This document shows, one piece after another, positions 24,571-37,013 of a DNA stretch of 64,000 nucleotides. Positions within the stretch are counted from its first letter, which is position 1; each line of letters opens with the position of its first letter. The notes below the pieces were generated by a model. The model was given only the letters and a program-made list of their open reading frames with translations, made no database searches and had not been told where the DNA came from. Source of the DNA: Erigeron canadensis (lineage: Eukaryota > Streptophyta > Magnoliopsida > Asterales > Asteraceae); contig NC_057765.1 of the NCBI RefSeq assembly GCF_010389155.1, forward strand, positions 3,286,001 through 3,350,000. The letters are read 5' to 3'. Both the position numbers and the translations under genes were made by a program.

Positions 24571-24850
24571 GGGATAAGTATCTTATAATGTAACAAAATT
24601 TGGACAAATGTCTATAGTGTAAGGTTGTGTTTATTGTATGTAATCATCTTTAAATTATGTTTATTATATGTAAAAGGCATATGTGGCAACCATATATAGT
24701 TGTCACTCGTTAGTTTTTTGATTGGTCGGATACATTTTCTTACATACAATAGAAATAGTTATAGATGATTACATACAACGAACACAACTTTAACTATTTT
24801 ACACTATAGACATTCGTCCAAAGTTTGTTAAATTCTATGATACTTTTCCC
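24571..24850. mobile_element. Foldback MITE, Mutator-like, copy 2
   Basis: 280 bp with ends GGGATAAGTATC and GATACTTTTCCC and a nearly full inverted fold. A perfect 10-bp target duplication AAAAGGTTAA flanks it (24561-24570, 24851-24860). It is the same family as 9228-9517. The 9-11 bp duplication points to the Mutator superfamily. Confidence 0.85.
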
Positions 24851-25040
24851 AAAAGGTTAATCGCACAAATTGTTCTTGTGGTTTACCCGAAACATCAACT
24901 TTTGTCTATGTAGTTTCAAGTAGACAGTTATGATCCTTTTTAAAGGGATTTGGTTCGTGCTTCATTCTTTATTTTTGACAACTGTTAGTTAGGTTCTGTT
25001 AACTTCCTCATGTGCCTTTCACGTAAGCCAAAATCATATA

Positions 25041-25179
25041 ATTAAATCTCCATAGCTATATCTTTGTATCATCTGTGTATATTCCAACCTTACCTGATCA
25101 TTTTCATCTTTTTTCTTCATTAAATCTCCATAGCTATATCTTTGTATCATCTGTGTATATTCCAATCTCCATAGCTATA
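25041..25179 (+). repeat. 78-bp period direct repeat
   Basis: A 47-bp block beginning ATTAAATCTCCATAGC occurs at 25041-25087 and again, essentially unchanged, at 25119-25165. A third partial start (TCTCCATAGCTATA) follows directly. Confidence 0.8.
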
Positions 25180-25290
25180 GGAAGAGACGGGGAACGAAAT
25201 GTTGTACCTGTATAAGAAAAAAGATACTAGTACTTAAGAGATATGATAATATGAAAGGAAGAGATGAGATAATGTCTCTTAAATTTTTTA

Positions 25291-26194
25291 GGGTTAAGTG
25301 CAAAAATCATCCCTATGGTTTGTCAAAATTGTAGTTTTCATCCCTTTGTTAAGTTTTGACCAAAATCATCCTTGTGGTTTACACTTCGTCCCTACATCTG
25401 TTAAGTCCCCCGATGTGCAAGTCATGTGAGGGACATTTTTGTTATTTCACTTCACTTCTTCCCTATTAAATTCATCCTTATGGTTTGTTGTTTTTGTAAT
25501 TTTTATCCCTGTTGTTATTTCTTAACTAAGAGATTTAATCAAATACATTTTTGCATATATTTGTTTTTTAACCAAAGTATGAGAAACATCAACATTTTTT
25601 TAATTCAAATAGTGAAACATCAACTTTTTTCTATTTCAAACGAAGTATGAGGAACATCTAACTTTTTTCTAATTCAAACGAAGTATGAGAAAAATCTTTT
25701 ATCAACCACCCGTTTTTGATATTTTGTTTGTCCTACAACATCAACTTCTTTATCTCATTGGAAACTTTTAATGCCGATAAGAACTTGAAATTTAATATTA
25801 ACAAGTCTCCTTATCTAGCCTTAGTGAACCATGATTTTGCATTTTTAAATGAGAGTTGTTGCTTATATATGTCATGACATCCACATTTGTATATGTATAT
25901 AAATAAATGATCATGCCTACAATGTATTTTATTAAATGTCCCAAATAAAAGAAATAAAAATCTAACAACAGAGATGGAAATTGCAAAAACAACAAACAAC
26001 GGTGGTGATTTTAAAGAAATGAGGAAGAAGTGAAGTAAAATGACAAAAATGCCCCTCATGTGAGTTGCACATGGTAGGACTTAACAGAAGTAGGGACGAA
26101 GTACAAACCACAAGAATGATTGAGGCTAAAAAACTAACGGGAGATGAAAACTGCAAATTTAACAAACCACAGGAACGATTTTTGTACTTAACCC
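25291..26194. mobile_element. Foldback Mutator-type element, 904 bp
   Basis: It starts GGGTTAAGTGCAAAAATC and ends GATTTTTGTACTTAACCC. The terminal inverted repeats are about 200 bp each, with matching CATCCCTATGGTTTG-type blocks. It is flanked by 9-bp repeats AATTTTTTA and AATTTTTCA (one mismatch). The interior has tandem copies of TTCAAACGAAGTATGAG. No transposase is encoded. Confidence 0.75.
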
Positions 26195-26204
26195 AATTTT
26201 TCAT

Positions 26205-26385
26205 TTATCCTTTTTTTTTTAACGGCAAATTTGGGTTCAGCGGCATGCCTCTTCATATACCCAACTCCAATTCCAGAGGAAACCCATACTGGAAAAACCC
26301 CTGTCTCCATTCCTGAGGGCATTTTGCTCACACCAGAATTTGAACCCAAAACCTCTTAGTCTCAAGCTCCACCATATATTATTCT
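26205..26385 (-). mobile_element. tRNA-derived SINE, A-tailed
   Basis: On the minus strand it has GGTTTTGGGTTCAAATTCTGG as a B-box region, a body of about 130 bp and an A tail at 26211-26220. The A box is weak. It begins just past the target duplication of the foldback element at 25291-26194. Confidence 0.5.
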
Positions 26386-26520
26386 TAACATAGTTTTGAA
26401 CATATTCTTATACATGTAATTATATCTCGTTAATTTTGTCTATCATTCTCATCATCAATTAATTTCTGACTATTATTTTCATTAATAGATTTATATAAAT
26501 TTACAAAGTTTATTATTTTA

Positions 26521-26717
26521 GGGAAAATGATCTGTACTGTAAATTTTACCTAAGCTTAGGTACTGTCACTTTAAAAAAAGTTATAATTATATAAACATTT
26601 GAATTTGATAAACATACATAGCTACCCCTGAATTTTACATAACTTCCCTCTAAATTTTATATAATCCCCTCTGCTTTACCTAAGATAGGTACTGCATGCC
26701 TTACCTAACATGTCCTC
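26521..26717. mobile_element. Small MITE family, copy B
   Basis: 197 bp starting GGGAAAATGATCTG and ending ACCTAACATGTCCTC, with a perfect 9-bp target duplication ATTATTTTA (26512-26520, 26718-26726). It fits a Mutator-derived MITE and is the sister of 19801-19968. Confidence 0.75.
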
Positions 26718-27641
26718 ATTATTTTATAATATATTTATTATGTTTTCTTTTTTCATGTCTATATTCAATTATTTAATATAGTTTCATGAGTTATTAATTT
26801 GTATATAAAAAACTCAATAGGGGTTCTCTCTAATTTAGATTTGAGTTTTCAAAAACTCATGACTTTCTCCTTTGCTGATTTGATTCCGAGTCATAAATTT
26901 CTCAAACTTTTTTAAAGGAGAGTTAGAATTGTCATAACCAACTTATACATTACTGTGTGGCTCCTTTCCCATGCAATCAACTAGTCCAATGAATTTATAT
27001 TGTTGTTTTCATAGACGACTTTTGTTAGCTTAAAAGCTAACACTATGCACCAATTTATTTGTTTGAATTGTTGATATTAACGGTAGTTCCTCTAGTATGT
27101 TTGAATTGTTGGTATAAATTTTAGATGTCGTTTCTACATTATACGTAACTATCAAATTAGATATTATCACTTACTAAAGGGCTCTTATTGGCACCTTTCA
27201 ATTTGGTGATTTATCCATCAATTGAGGTGATTTTATTAGCATTTGAAATTGAGACGACTTCATTAGCCTTTGAGACGACTTTGTTAATAACTAGGTGAAT
27301 CTATTTCCACCCATGGTGACGATAGCAAGGGACCTTAGGCCACTCCTTATACTATTCTCATTTTTTCCTTATTCTATTCATTAGTTTTTTTTCTATCCTA
27401 GAACACCTCAAGAATACCCCTTCCTTATAACCCCCTATTCTTTCATTATTTTAATATTTCATTTTTCTTTTTTCACAAAATTAAACAAACAACAATTTTT
27501 ACTATTAATAAAAAAAAACATTACATTTATTAGAAAATTAAACATTACATTTAAAACCACAAAATAAATAAAATATTAAAAAAGACATTATTAGGAAATA
27601 AAAAGTACGCATTAATGTTGACGGTGGTTTTCCATGAGGTT

Positions 27642-28140
27642 TTAAACATGCTCAATTAGGGCATTGCGGAGTTCATGGTGAGCCCTTATATCGCGCAACT
27701 CCCCGTACTTACCGGAGCGCTGCCTCTTACTAAGAAAAGAGCCAAATAGCGATGGACTAAGCAAGTCAAATAACGCTGGTACGAACCATGTTGGACGAAA
27801 TTGTGTTGAACGCCTTGTAGTAGCTATCAACTCTTCTTCAAAGAGATTGGTTGTGCGCCCGTTATCTTCAACGGTCATGTTGTGTAGAGTTACACAAGTG
27901 ATCATGACACGTTTTATCTTGTTTGTGTTGTATTGTCGAACATTTTGTTCAATGATTTGCCAGCGACCTTAAAGTGCCCCGAATGCTCGCTCAACATCCT
28001 TTCTTGCAGCTTCTTGGTATCTTTTGAACTTAGCGGTTTTCAGTTCCATCGGACACTTGAAAGACTTGACAAGAGTGACCCATTCAGGATAAATACTGTC
28101 TGCTAGGTGGTATTTAATATAAACGTTATATGAGAAAAAT
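27642..28140 (-). pseudogene. PIF/Harbinger transposase, C-terminal fragment
   Basis: The minus-strand translation contains LADSIYPEW (with a catalytic Asp of the DDE_4/HARBI1 nuclease), KRYQEAARKDVERAFGAL (with the catalytic Glu), RWQIIEQNVRQYN and MITCVTLHNMTVEDNG, in the family order. A TAA at 27969-27971 interrupts the frame between GAL and RW. Coding similarity stops near 28140, beside a short direct repeat and a 32-A run, so the N-terminal half is lost. TTAGGCCACTCC near 27333 may be one element end with the TTA target duplication. Confidence 0.8.
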
Positions 28141-28165
28141 CTTGATTTAATATAAACGTTATATG

Positions 28166-28199
<34 letters not shown>
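28113..28199 (+). repeat. 21-bp direct repeat and 32-base A homopolymer
   Basis: TTTAATATAAACGTTATATGA occurs at 28113-28133 and 28146-28166. The second copy leads into 32 consecutive A (28168-28199). This marks the break in the Harbinger fragment and could be a retroposed or slippage junction. Confidence 0.7.
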
Positions 28200-28201
<2 letters not shown>

Positions 28202-31200
28202 ATACAAAATTACAACTTAATAAAAACGTATTATGAAAATTTTATTGTAAAAACATTATAAATTAATTTTAAAGATAAAAAATGATGTAAAATATAAAAA
28301 TATTAGTTTCCATAATTATATCATTGAAAACATTAATTATTAAATGTCTACAAATTTAAATAAGAAAACAATAATAATTTAAATTTATTAAATAAAATTA
28401 AATTTAAAAAAGTTAAATAAGATATATGACATCGTTATTTGATTTAATGGCTATATATAAAAGTTGAAGATCAACTAAAGGTTCATAATTCTCTAATTAT
28501 GAACTAAGGTTTCTCTTTTATATAAATTTAGAGATGTTTATCTAATAAAAAAAGTATCTAAAAGTTAGAGAAGTTACAACATTTGGATTAATACGAATTA
28601 ATAATTACACCGTTATTTTATCTTAAATTATTTTTATATAATCCAAAACTTTCATGAAATACAAATACCACAACAAAAATTACAAGAAGTTTATTTAAAT
28701 GTATCGTTAAGAAAACAAATACAACATCAAGTCTTTACATGATATTCATGGACGAACAAATTAAACGCTTTCATCAATGTTCCTGTATTGCATTTTATTA
28801 CTTTGATTTTCATTACATTATTTATATTTAAAATTACCGGTTTGTTTTTTTTTTCCATAATTTTAATTACATTTTTTATATTTAAATTTACTGATTTATT
28901 CTTTCACAACTTTTTTTGAATTTTATATATATTTAATATGTCATAAATAATCCGTGTATTTGACAGGGTTTTAGAATCTAGTAATTATACTAATTAAAGT
29001 TGCTAACGAGTTCTAATAAGATAAGCAACAATTTCGGTTTTTGCCTATTTGCATTCTTGTAATCTTGTGCAATACAAAGAGTTTGCTAATTTAGTCCCTT
29101 AAAATACTACCAATGAGGTCTAATAAGATTCACAACGTACCGTATTGCCTTTTTGCATTTAGACGATTTGGACCCATATTCAAGTGATGTTGTTATATCG
29201 ATCTTTAGTCAATTAAACTACCAATTTAGTTGAGTAACTTGTAACTATATATATGCTAAGGCAGTTGCGAATTTTGCTTTTTTGAATTTATAAATCTACT
29301 TCAACCAACCACTTCACATACTTCTGGTATGTCTATTTATTATATATATGTTTAGCAATTATGGTCCAAATCTAATACTAACGTACGGTGCTTTTAGCAA
29401 ATTTTCAGTATATATATTTATTAGTTATCACAGACATAACATGGTTGTTTGTTGCGTGACGACACTACTTGATCAATTGCAAATCTTATCATTAGATGTA
29501 TAACCCATATGATCGATTTGTATACTTATTCTGATAGGTATATGACATATTAATTGACAAACAGTGTCGGACCCAGGCCAGGACTAAGCGTGATATGGTT
29601 TTTTACAAGTAAGGATGTAATGGACTAACTAAATAATACTTGTAACACGAAGTATACACAGCTTCGTCCCGAAGATAGGATATTTAATCCATAATGTTGA
29701 AGATTGTAATAATCATAACCTTGCTACATTTTGCAAAAGTCTTGGTATTTTTTTATATTTTTTTTGGAGACAGATCTTCCAAGTCAAAGTTTATCTCTTT
29801 GATGATTTCATAATAAATTAAAGGTCATTAGAGCACGATGAATTATCGAGCAAGAAATGATCTTAAGTCCATTTATTTATGTGGTATACCACAATATCAT
29901 CCACACGCTTCATAGGCATAAAAAACATATTTTCAACTTAATAATTTAAGTCAAGTATTCAAACTTAAAATGCAATTTCATTTCCAGAAGGAATGATAAT
30001 TGCTTCTAGTTAGAAAAAGAAACAATGATAAATTTTGTAGACATTTAGAGGCTTTATGTTTATGTTGATTTATAACCGTGAAGTGTATGTATTTCATTTT
30101 GGGTTGATGATAAAGCTTTTTTAGAGATCATGATGGTATAATCCTCAATCCTCCGTAATGAATATACATAATTTTTCAAGAATTTTCAGCTTTTGATAGT
30201 TAAAATAATAATTATTTGGATATAAAATATCTTATGCTGACACATATAGTAAACCAAATGTAAAAATTAAGAGTGATATTTAAATCGACCATTTTTCTTT
30301 TTGTTTTTTAAATCTTTTGGGTCCATGGACATGTCTATTTATATACATCTTCAATTTTAAAAGAACCCGTTCTTTTTTTTTTATCATTCAGTCTACGATA
30401 TCAGAAAAAATTCATCGTATAATAGTGAATCCTTACACATACCCTAGACAATGAGATATTGACCATGGTCGTTACAAGTATTCGGAGGAAAAACCCCAAA
30501 CTTTGTCATCCGTAAGGATCGAATATAAGATCTTGGGTAAAACCGGGAACGCCTTTGACAACTGGGTTGGACATCATTGGCAAAGAAAACCGGTCTTAAA
30601 AAACAATTTTATCTTCATTTTTTGTGGACATTTCTTTACACTAATATTTTTACCCAAGACCTCGAGGTCTCGACTAAATATCCACCAATAAATAAAAATA
30701 CCAATCCATCTCCTTTTGTTGAGGGTATCAGGGTACAGATGGAGCGGAGAAAGCGGATTTTAAATATGACTTTGTAGTGAACGGTAGCCCATACGATTTT
30801 CGGATTTTGTAAAGTATGCTATTACGATCTTATGTCCAACTAAAGACACATTGGGCTGTTACATGCCGACATCCTTTAACTAAGAGGCTACAATAAGCCC
30901 ATTAAAGTTATGGGTCATATTATACCGAGTTAAATGGACTAGTTCATTTATATGTTGAATGAAACTCTCAAAATCAACATACTTTATGTCATGATAGTCA
31001 ATGAGATGCAGGAAATGGGCAATTTATTTCTTCCAAAGGTGTTCGAAACAAAAATTATTATTATTATTAGGTCGGGTATTATAAAATAAGTATTAAAATA
31101 AAATAAATAAGACAAGATCTTGACCTTAAATCATGGTTAAATTGATGCATAAAGATTCACGAAGCAATTGATTCACGATTATTTTCATGATACACGGTCA

Positions 31201-31820
31201 CTGAAAAGAAACCTATTATTGTATTTGTTTCAGTTTAATACTTGTTTTATTTTACTTAAAGCTTATTTATATATATAATCAACGAGTTCATAACTATAAA
31301 TATTCTAAAGTGGTTTTAACTTTTAAGTATATTTGACAAAAATGATTATAGATGGGTTTTTTTATTCCAACCTTTGTGTAGCTAGGATTTTTATTCCAAT
31401 ATTTCTTAAAATCTTTTTATTTCAAAGACTTTTTTAGAAGTTTTTGAGGGGTTAGGTTTTTCTTTTTCTTCTCAATACCATATACAAACAATGTTACGAG
31501 CATTTATTTTTAAACCCGTATTACTTCTGAGAGCATCGATCTTTAAGATTCAAACATACCTTACATTTAATTTAAAAATATGGCCGGCCTCGCTAGTCAT
31601 AACTCATAAAGTAACCCCATCAAATTGTAATCGTCGTAATCTACTATAATTATCAATCTAGTAGGCCATCATCCAGTCATCCAATAGGACCAATACTGAT
31701 CATAACGGTTGGAACTTGGAATGACAATAATATTGAGTTACTAAAAACAATACCTAAAAAACAGTTTAGTTTTTAAAATATCTTAAAACCAATATCTTTT
31801 GATACATTCCATTGATTCAT
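28200..31820. other. Intergenic, no gene seen
   Basis: AT-rich DNA upstream of the receptor kinase. There is a weakly repeated block at 29000-29165 (TCTAATAAGAT, then TTTGCATT) and a possible SINE relic at 30485-30570 (inverse of CCCAAGATCTTATATTCGAT). ORFs at 30503 and 30577 overlap in different frames and look random. Confidence 0.5.
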
Positions 31821-31824
31821 TTCA

Positions 31825-31832
31825 TATAAATA
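31825..31832 (+). promoter_or_regulatory. Putative TATA box of the receptor kinase gene
   Basis: TATAAATA about 195 bp before the first ATG and about 30 bp before a CTTCACAGCC start-like sequence. Confidence 0.45.
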
Positions 31833-32019
31833 CTATTCCTAGTCTTCACAGCCAAAAAATATCAACATATTGAATTTAATATTTAGGTACATGTATCTAT
31901 ATATCTATTTATTGCTTTGAAGTTAGGAGTTAGCTCAAGACTATCCTCAATCAATTTGTGGATGCCATTCATTCCATTAATTTCATGTGTGTAGCCACTG
32001 TATTATAACTTAATATAAA

Positions 32020-35000
32020 GTGAAAAAAAATATGTTACAATATACCCTTACAATCCAAAGTATGGTAGTCCCAAAAATGAACTCAAAACAGCCACTTTGG
32101 TATTCATCTTTCTATAGTCACACATTTCATCTTTTTAGCCTTGTTATATTTCTTACTATGATCCCCACATGTACTTCCGATGGCAACGAGACCGATCATC
32201 TAGCGTTGTTGTCGTTCAAGTCGATGATCACCCAAGATCCATATGGCGCTCTAAGCTCATGGAACGCTTCTTCCCATTTCTGTAACTGGAATGGTGTTAC
32301 GTGTGGGAACCGACACAAAAGAGTGACTAGATTGCGACTATGGTCACAAGGCCTAACAGGTTACTTGTCTCCTCATATAGGAAACCTTAGTTTTCTTAGT
32401 ATACTTGTGATTTATAATAATAGCTTTCGAGGAAATATCCCTCCCGAACTTGGTCGTTTATCTAGGCTAAGTTTACTCAATCTTTACGACAACCAATTCG
32501 AGGGAGTTATTCCAACGAACTTGTCGGGTTGTTCCAACCTCGATACACTTGTGATTTCTGCTAACAAGTTAGTTGGAACCATACCCAAGGAGATCGGTTT
32601 CCTCACAAAACTTAAAGATATTGTTATCGATGAAAATAACTTAACAGGCGGAATCCCTCCTTTCTTGGGGAATCTTACATTGATAGAATCATTCTCCGCT
32701 TCTAGAAATCCTTTAGATGGGAACATACCGGACACGTTAGGCAATTGGAAACGATTAAAAGAACTTTATATTGGTGTTTGTGACTTAGCTGGAAACATCC
32801 CTTATTCCATTTTTAACCTCTCTAGCTTAACTGATATTTCCATGGCTGAAAATCAGCTTACGGGTAGTCTTCCCTCAACGATAGGTGCAACGCTTCCTAA
32901 TCTAATGAGACTTCAGTTAAGTAATAACAACTTAACTGGACTACTTCCAGTTTCAATATCCAACTGTTCAAAATTAGGATTTATTGAAATCAGTAATACT
33001 TACTTAAGTGGCAAGTTGGATGTAGACTTTTCGAAACTAACAGATCTTTACCAAATAACCTTAGAGGGAAATCTTCTTGGAAGCGGCGAATCTGATGAGA
33101 TGAAGTTTATTGAGACAATGAAAAATTGTAGCATGTTACAAATAATTGCTCTTGGTTATTGTAGATTTAATGGATTGCTTCCAATATCAATTGGTAATCT
33201 TTCGAATCAACTCTATTATCTAGACTTTACAGGAAACCAGTTATATGGAAATCTCCCTTCTAGTATAGGTAATCTAGTTGGCCTTACCAATTTAAATTTG
33301 GGAGTTAACCGATTCACGGGAAACATCCCATCTACCATTGGTAAGCTTCAAAATCTACGTGTTCTTGCTATGTATGAGAATCAACTTTCGGGGTCAATTC
33401 CAGATCCTATCGGAAATTTAACATTGTTGCTTAGACTAATTTTAAGATCTAACAGATTTGAAGGGAAAATTCCATCAAGCATAGGAAACTGTCTTAATCT
33501 ATTACAAATATCTCTTAGTGACAATAGACTCACAGAGGAAATACCTAAACAACTTCTTCAACTTTCATCTCTATCTGGAATATTAAATCTTTCTCACAAC
33601 AACTTGTTAGGTTCACTTCCATCAGAGGTTGGAGATCTCAAGAAGTTATCTAACTTAGATCTAAGTCATAATAGTTTATCAGGTAACATTCCTAATAGCC
33701 TTAGTGGTTGCACTAACCTATTTTACTTGTCCCTTAAAGGAAACTTGTTTCAAGGCATGATACCGCCATCATTAAGTTCTTTAAGAGGGTTGGCGCTACT
33801 TGATCTTTCTCAAAATAATTTATCAGGTCAAATTCCCAAATTTTTAGAACGGTTCTCATTAGTATATCTAGACTTATCTTCAAATGATTTTGAGGGTGAA
33901 GTACCCGTTGTCGGAGTGTTTGCCAATGAAAGTGCATTCTCTATTGTGGGGAATAGTAGGCTTTGTGGCGGCTTAGTTCAACTTGGGTTAAGGAAATGCA
34001 AGGAGACGAGGAAACGACGTAAGAAAAATAAACCTTTAATCGTGATCATCATTGTGGTAGCATCCATACTTTTCATCTTATTTTTGTGCTTTTTGTACGC
34101 TTGGTTCAAGAAGAAAAGCAAGGGTCAAGAGTCTCAATCACTTCACTCTCTTGATCAATCATCTCATTCATCATTAATGAATGCACAGTTCTTGAAAGTT
34201 TCTTATAGTCAACTTCTTGAGGCTACCAATGGCTTCTCCGAAGATAACTTGATTGGAAAAGGTGGGTTCAGTTCCGTGTATAAAGGAACCCTTGATGTGG
34301 ATGTTGGCTTTAAATATGTTGCAATCAAAGTTCTGCATCTTGAAATTCGAGGAGCTCACAAAAGCTTTATTGCGGAGTGTGAAGTGTTGAGTAGTATTCG
34401 ACATCGAAATCTTTTGAAGATAATAACTTTATGTTCAAGTGTAGACTTCCAAGGTAATGACTTCAAAGCTTTAGTATATGAGTTCATGCCAAATGGAAGT
34501 TTGCATGATTGGTTGCATTCGAGCAAAGGTAAGCGTGGACTGGACCTTCTTCAACGTATTAATATTCTCATCGATGTTGCATGTGCACTTGATTATCTGC
34601 ACAAGCAATGCGTGACAACCATTGTTCATGGTGACTTGAAGCCTAGCAACATTTTACTTGATGATGATATGGTGGCTCATGTTGGAGACTTTGGTTTAGC
34701 TAAATTTCTTGGAACAAACTCACACCAAAACAAAGAGTCTTTGGGGATTGAAGGAACCATCGGATATGCACCTCCAGGTAAAGTTCTTGTCTTCCCAGAT
34801 TCAGATATATTTATGTATAGGATTTTTTATATACATACTAACATATATACTTATAGTACTTTTTATTCATTCACTTTTGGGATATCTTATGTTTTATGAG
34901 GTCGATGTGATATTGTTTGGGTTGGTAACTCTGTATGACTTATGTTTGGATTGTCCAAAAATGCGATTAAGTTAGAGAATTCTTGCATCACTATCACAAG

Positions 35001-35539
35001 TTTACAAGTCAAATGCATGTCATGTTATATTTTTAGAGTATGCTTATATAATACATTAAAAAAGAAATAAGTTGTCTCCTAAGGAACAAAATGATAAGTA
35101 AGTTATTCTTTTAGATGGATATACCTTTACTTAATGTAAATGCTTATAAGTTGCAGAGTATGGTATGGGGAGTGAGATGACAAGTAGCGGGGATGTTTAT
35201 AGTTTTGGAATATTACTATTGGAGGTAGTAACCGGGAAAAGGCCAACCGATGAAAACTTTAACGATGGCGTCAATCTTCATCAATTTGCGTACATGGCCT
35301 TGACAAACGGGGTAAACGATGTTGTTGATGGTAACCTACTAAATTTTCACCAAGAAGATACAATTGATGCTATTGCTATCAAAAATAAAGTTGCAAAAGC
35401 AAAAGTAATAGAAGACTGTCTAGCTTTAACCATCAAGATTGGAGTATCATGTTCCATGGATTTCCCATCAAGACGTATGGATATAAAGGTTGTTGTCCAT
35501 GAGTTGCAACGTATTCAACATGCACTAAATAATATTTGA
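32020..35539 (+). CDS. LRR receptor-like Ser/Thr kinase, subfamily XII (FLS2/EFR/Xa21-like)
   Basis: Two exons, 32020-34777 and 35157-35539 (GT-AG intron), give 1046 residues. A signal peptide precedes TSDGNETDHLALLSFK, the LRRNT_2 start. M20 (32077) may be the real start because it directly precedes the hydrophobic segment. About 22 LRRs of 24 residues follow (roughly 75-640). The membrane helix LIVIIIVVASILFILFLCFL is at about 673-693 and the kinase at about 735-1045. GKGGFSSVYKG, ATP-binding Lys770, DFG (Asp890) and APPEYG across the splice junction are present. The catalytic loop is HGDLKPSN (Asp872), lacking Arg, so it is a non-RD kinase as in pattern-recognition receptors. The intron at APPE is the position usual in this subfamily. 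The ligand cannot be predicted. Closest familiar annotation: At3g47570-like. Confidence 0.95.
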
Positions 35540-36640
35540 GGTATATATATATATATGTGCTAGTTTTAATATGTATATATGTCCTATATACAGTTTGTAT
35601 GAATGCTTTCTTATAATTTTTTGTTTTGTAAACATTATGCTCAATACTACTAGCAAGTGAATTTCAAGTTAACAACATACATCTTCCAACTCAAAGTCCA
35701 ATTCTAACAATCAAGAAGATAACAATCATCATCGTTAAGACAAGACGAAATATAAGGATTAAGATCAACTCCATTCTCTAGAGGGCCACTTGATGAACGA
35801 AGATCACTTAAAGTCCATTTAAGTAATTGATCATCAAACTCAATGCGAATGTGTTTTAGATGCAATAGCTTCTTATTTAATTGCGATGGTATTGCCCCGA
35901 ACTACACCCCCGATTTTGATAACTGATGTTGAATTGTATTCTGGGGTTTCACCTTTTCGAGGTTTTTTTAAGATTATTAGCTTTGTTTTTTAATGTTATT
36001 TCTTCCTTTATTGTTTGTTATTTGGATTTTTTTTTCTCTCTCTATGTCTCTTTGTGTTGATTATGTTTTATATTTGTATTTGTATCGTATTCGTGAGAGA
36101 TGACAGAATAGGAAAGTTTTGATGTTTGAAATAAAAATTTGAATTCCGTTTTTGGACGCTTTGTATTTTAGGTTTCAGGTTTCATATATATGGTTACAAA
36201 GTAAGGCTTAGTTTGTTTCGGTTTTAGCCCTAAGTTGAAACCCAAACTAATCCGATCGGTTTTTTATTTTTGAAAAGCGTTACGTTTTTCAGTGGTTTAA
36301 TACAGCAAAATTTCAATAGTCTAACAATAATCCAAATAATTCATTAAAAAAGAGAAGGAAGATTTACATATATATTATACTTTGGAGAAATAATTACATA
36401 TTTATCTAAAGTATAAGTTCTTAATAAATAGATATGCGTACAATATTTTTAAAATATGTTTTGGATAGATATGTAATTATGTATGAAATGAATATGTAAA
36501 TCTTCGAAAAGAAAATTGTTTTTTCTTTAATTCTTTTTCTCCCACTAAGGCAGAAAGTAATTAAAAATCAATGGAATGATTATCATTTTCTTTTTTCATT
36601 TTCCTGAGAAATAAACTTCAGATTAGAGACTATATTTTCA
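35540..36640. other. Intergenic, no gene seen
   Basis: 3' flank of the receptor kinase and upstream region of CDC26. No coding similarity recognised. Confidence 0.55.
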
Positions 36641-36647
36641 AAGGCAT

Positions 36648-36726
36648 ATGTTCATGCTTCCTCCCTCAAAACAGATAAATAATCATTTCCATGTGTTTTG
36701 TCACCAAACCTAAACTAAATCCCTAA
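36648..36726 (+). promoter_or_regulatory. Two short uORFs upstream of CDC26
   Basis: ATG at 36648 (with a second in-frame ATG at 36654) opens a 21-codon frame closed by TAA at 36711. ATG at 36691 opens an 11-codon frame closed by TAA at 36724. Both end before the CDC26 start. They matter only if the transcript begins upstream of 36648, which the sequence does not tell. Confidence 0.4.
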
Positions 36727-36731
36727 AAACA

Positions 36732-36944
36732 ATGCTTAGAAGAAAACCAACCGTAATCGGAGTCCACATCGAAGACAAACAAGAACTCGAAGAAGCCCGC
36801 CGCCGTGCCGCCGCCGCCAACACCACCACTTTCAATCCCACCACCACCGGCGCCACTTCTCTCCTCCACCACTTCAACTCCACATCTTCCTCCGCCACCA
36901 GATCCCAACGCATCGGCCTTTCCACAACCACCCAACAACAATAA
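36732..36944 (+). CDS. CDC26: Anaphase-promoting complex subunit CDC26
   Basis: A single-exon 70-residue protein starts MLRRKPTVIGVHIEDKQELE, the conserved CDC26 N-terminus that inserts into the APC6/CDC16 TPR groove. An Ala/Arg helix and a Ser/Thr-rich tail with RSQRIGL follow. The length fits plant CDC26. It would stabilise the anaphase-promoting ubiquitin ligase in the nucleus. The start context has A at -3 but C at +4. The ORF contains no further ATG in any frame, and TTM3 starts 69 nt after its stop. In Arabidopsis the two proteins are made from one mRNA, and the same order is seen here. Confidence 0.9.
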   Translation: MLRRKPTVIGVHIEDKQELEEARRRAAAANTTTFNPTTTGATSLLHHFNSTSSSATRSQRIGLSTTTQQQ

Positions 36945-37013
36945 ATTTATTTTAAAAAAACCTATTCAAAAATTTTTTTTAAAAAAATCAAGTTTTAATT
37001 TTTAACAAATAAA

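Noticed and set aside
30485..30570. SINE-like relic with a weak B box
   Set aside because: Too degenerate to call alone; mentioned only within the intergenic entry.
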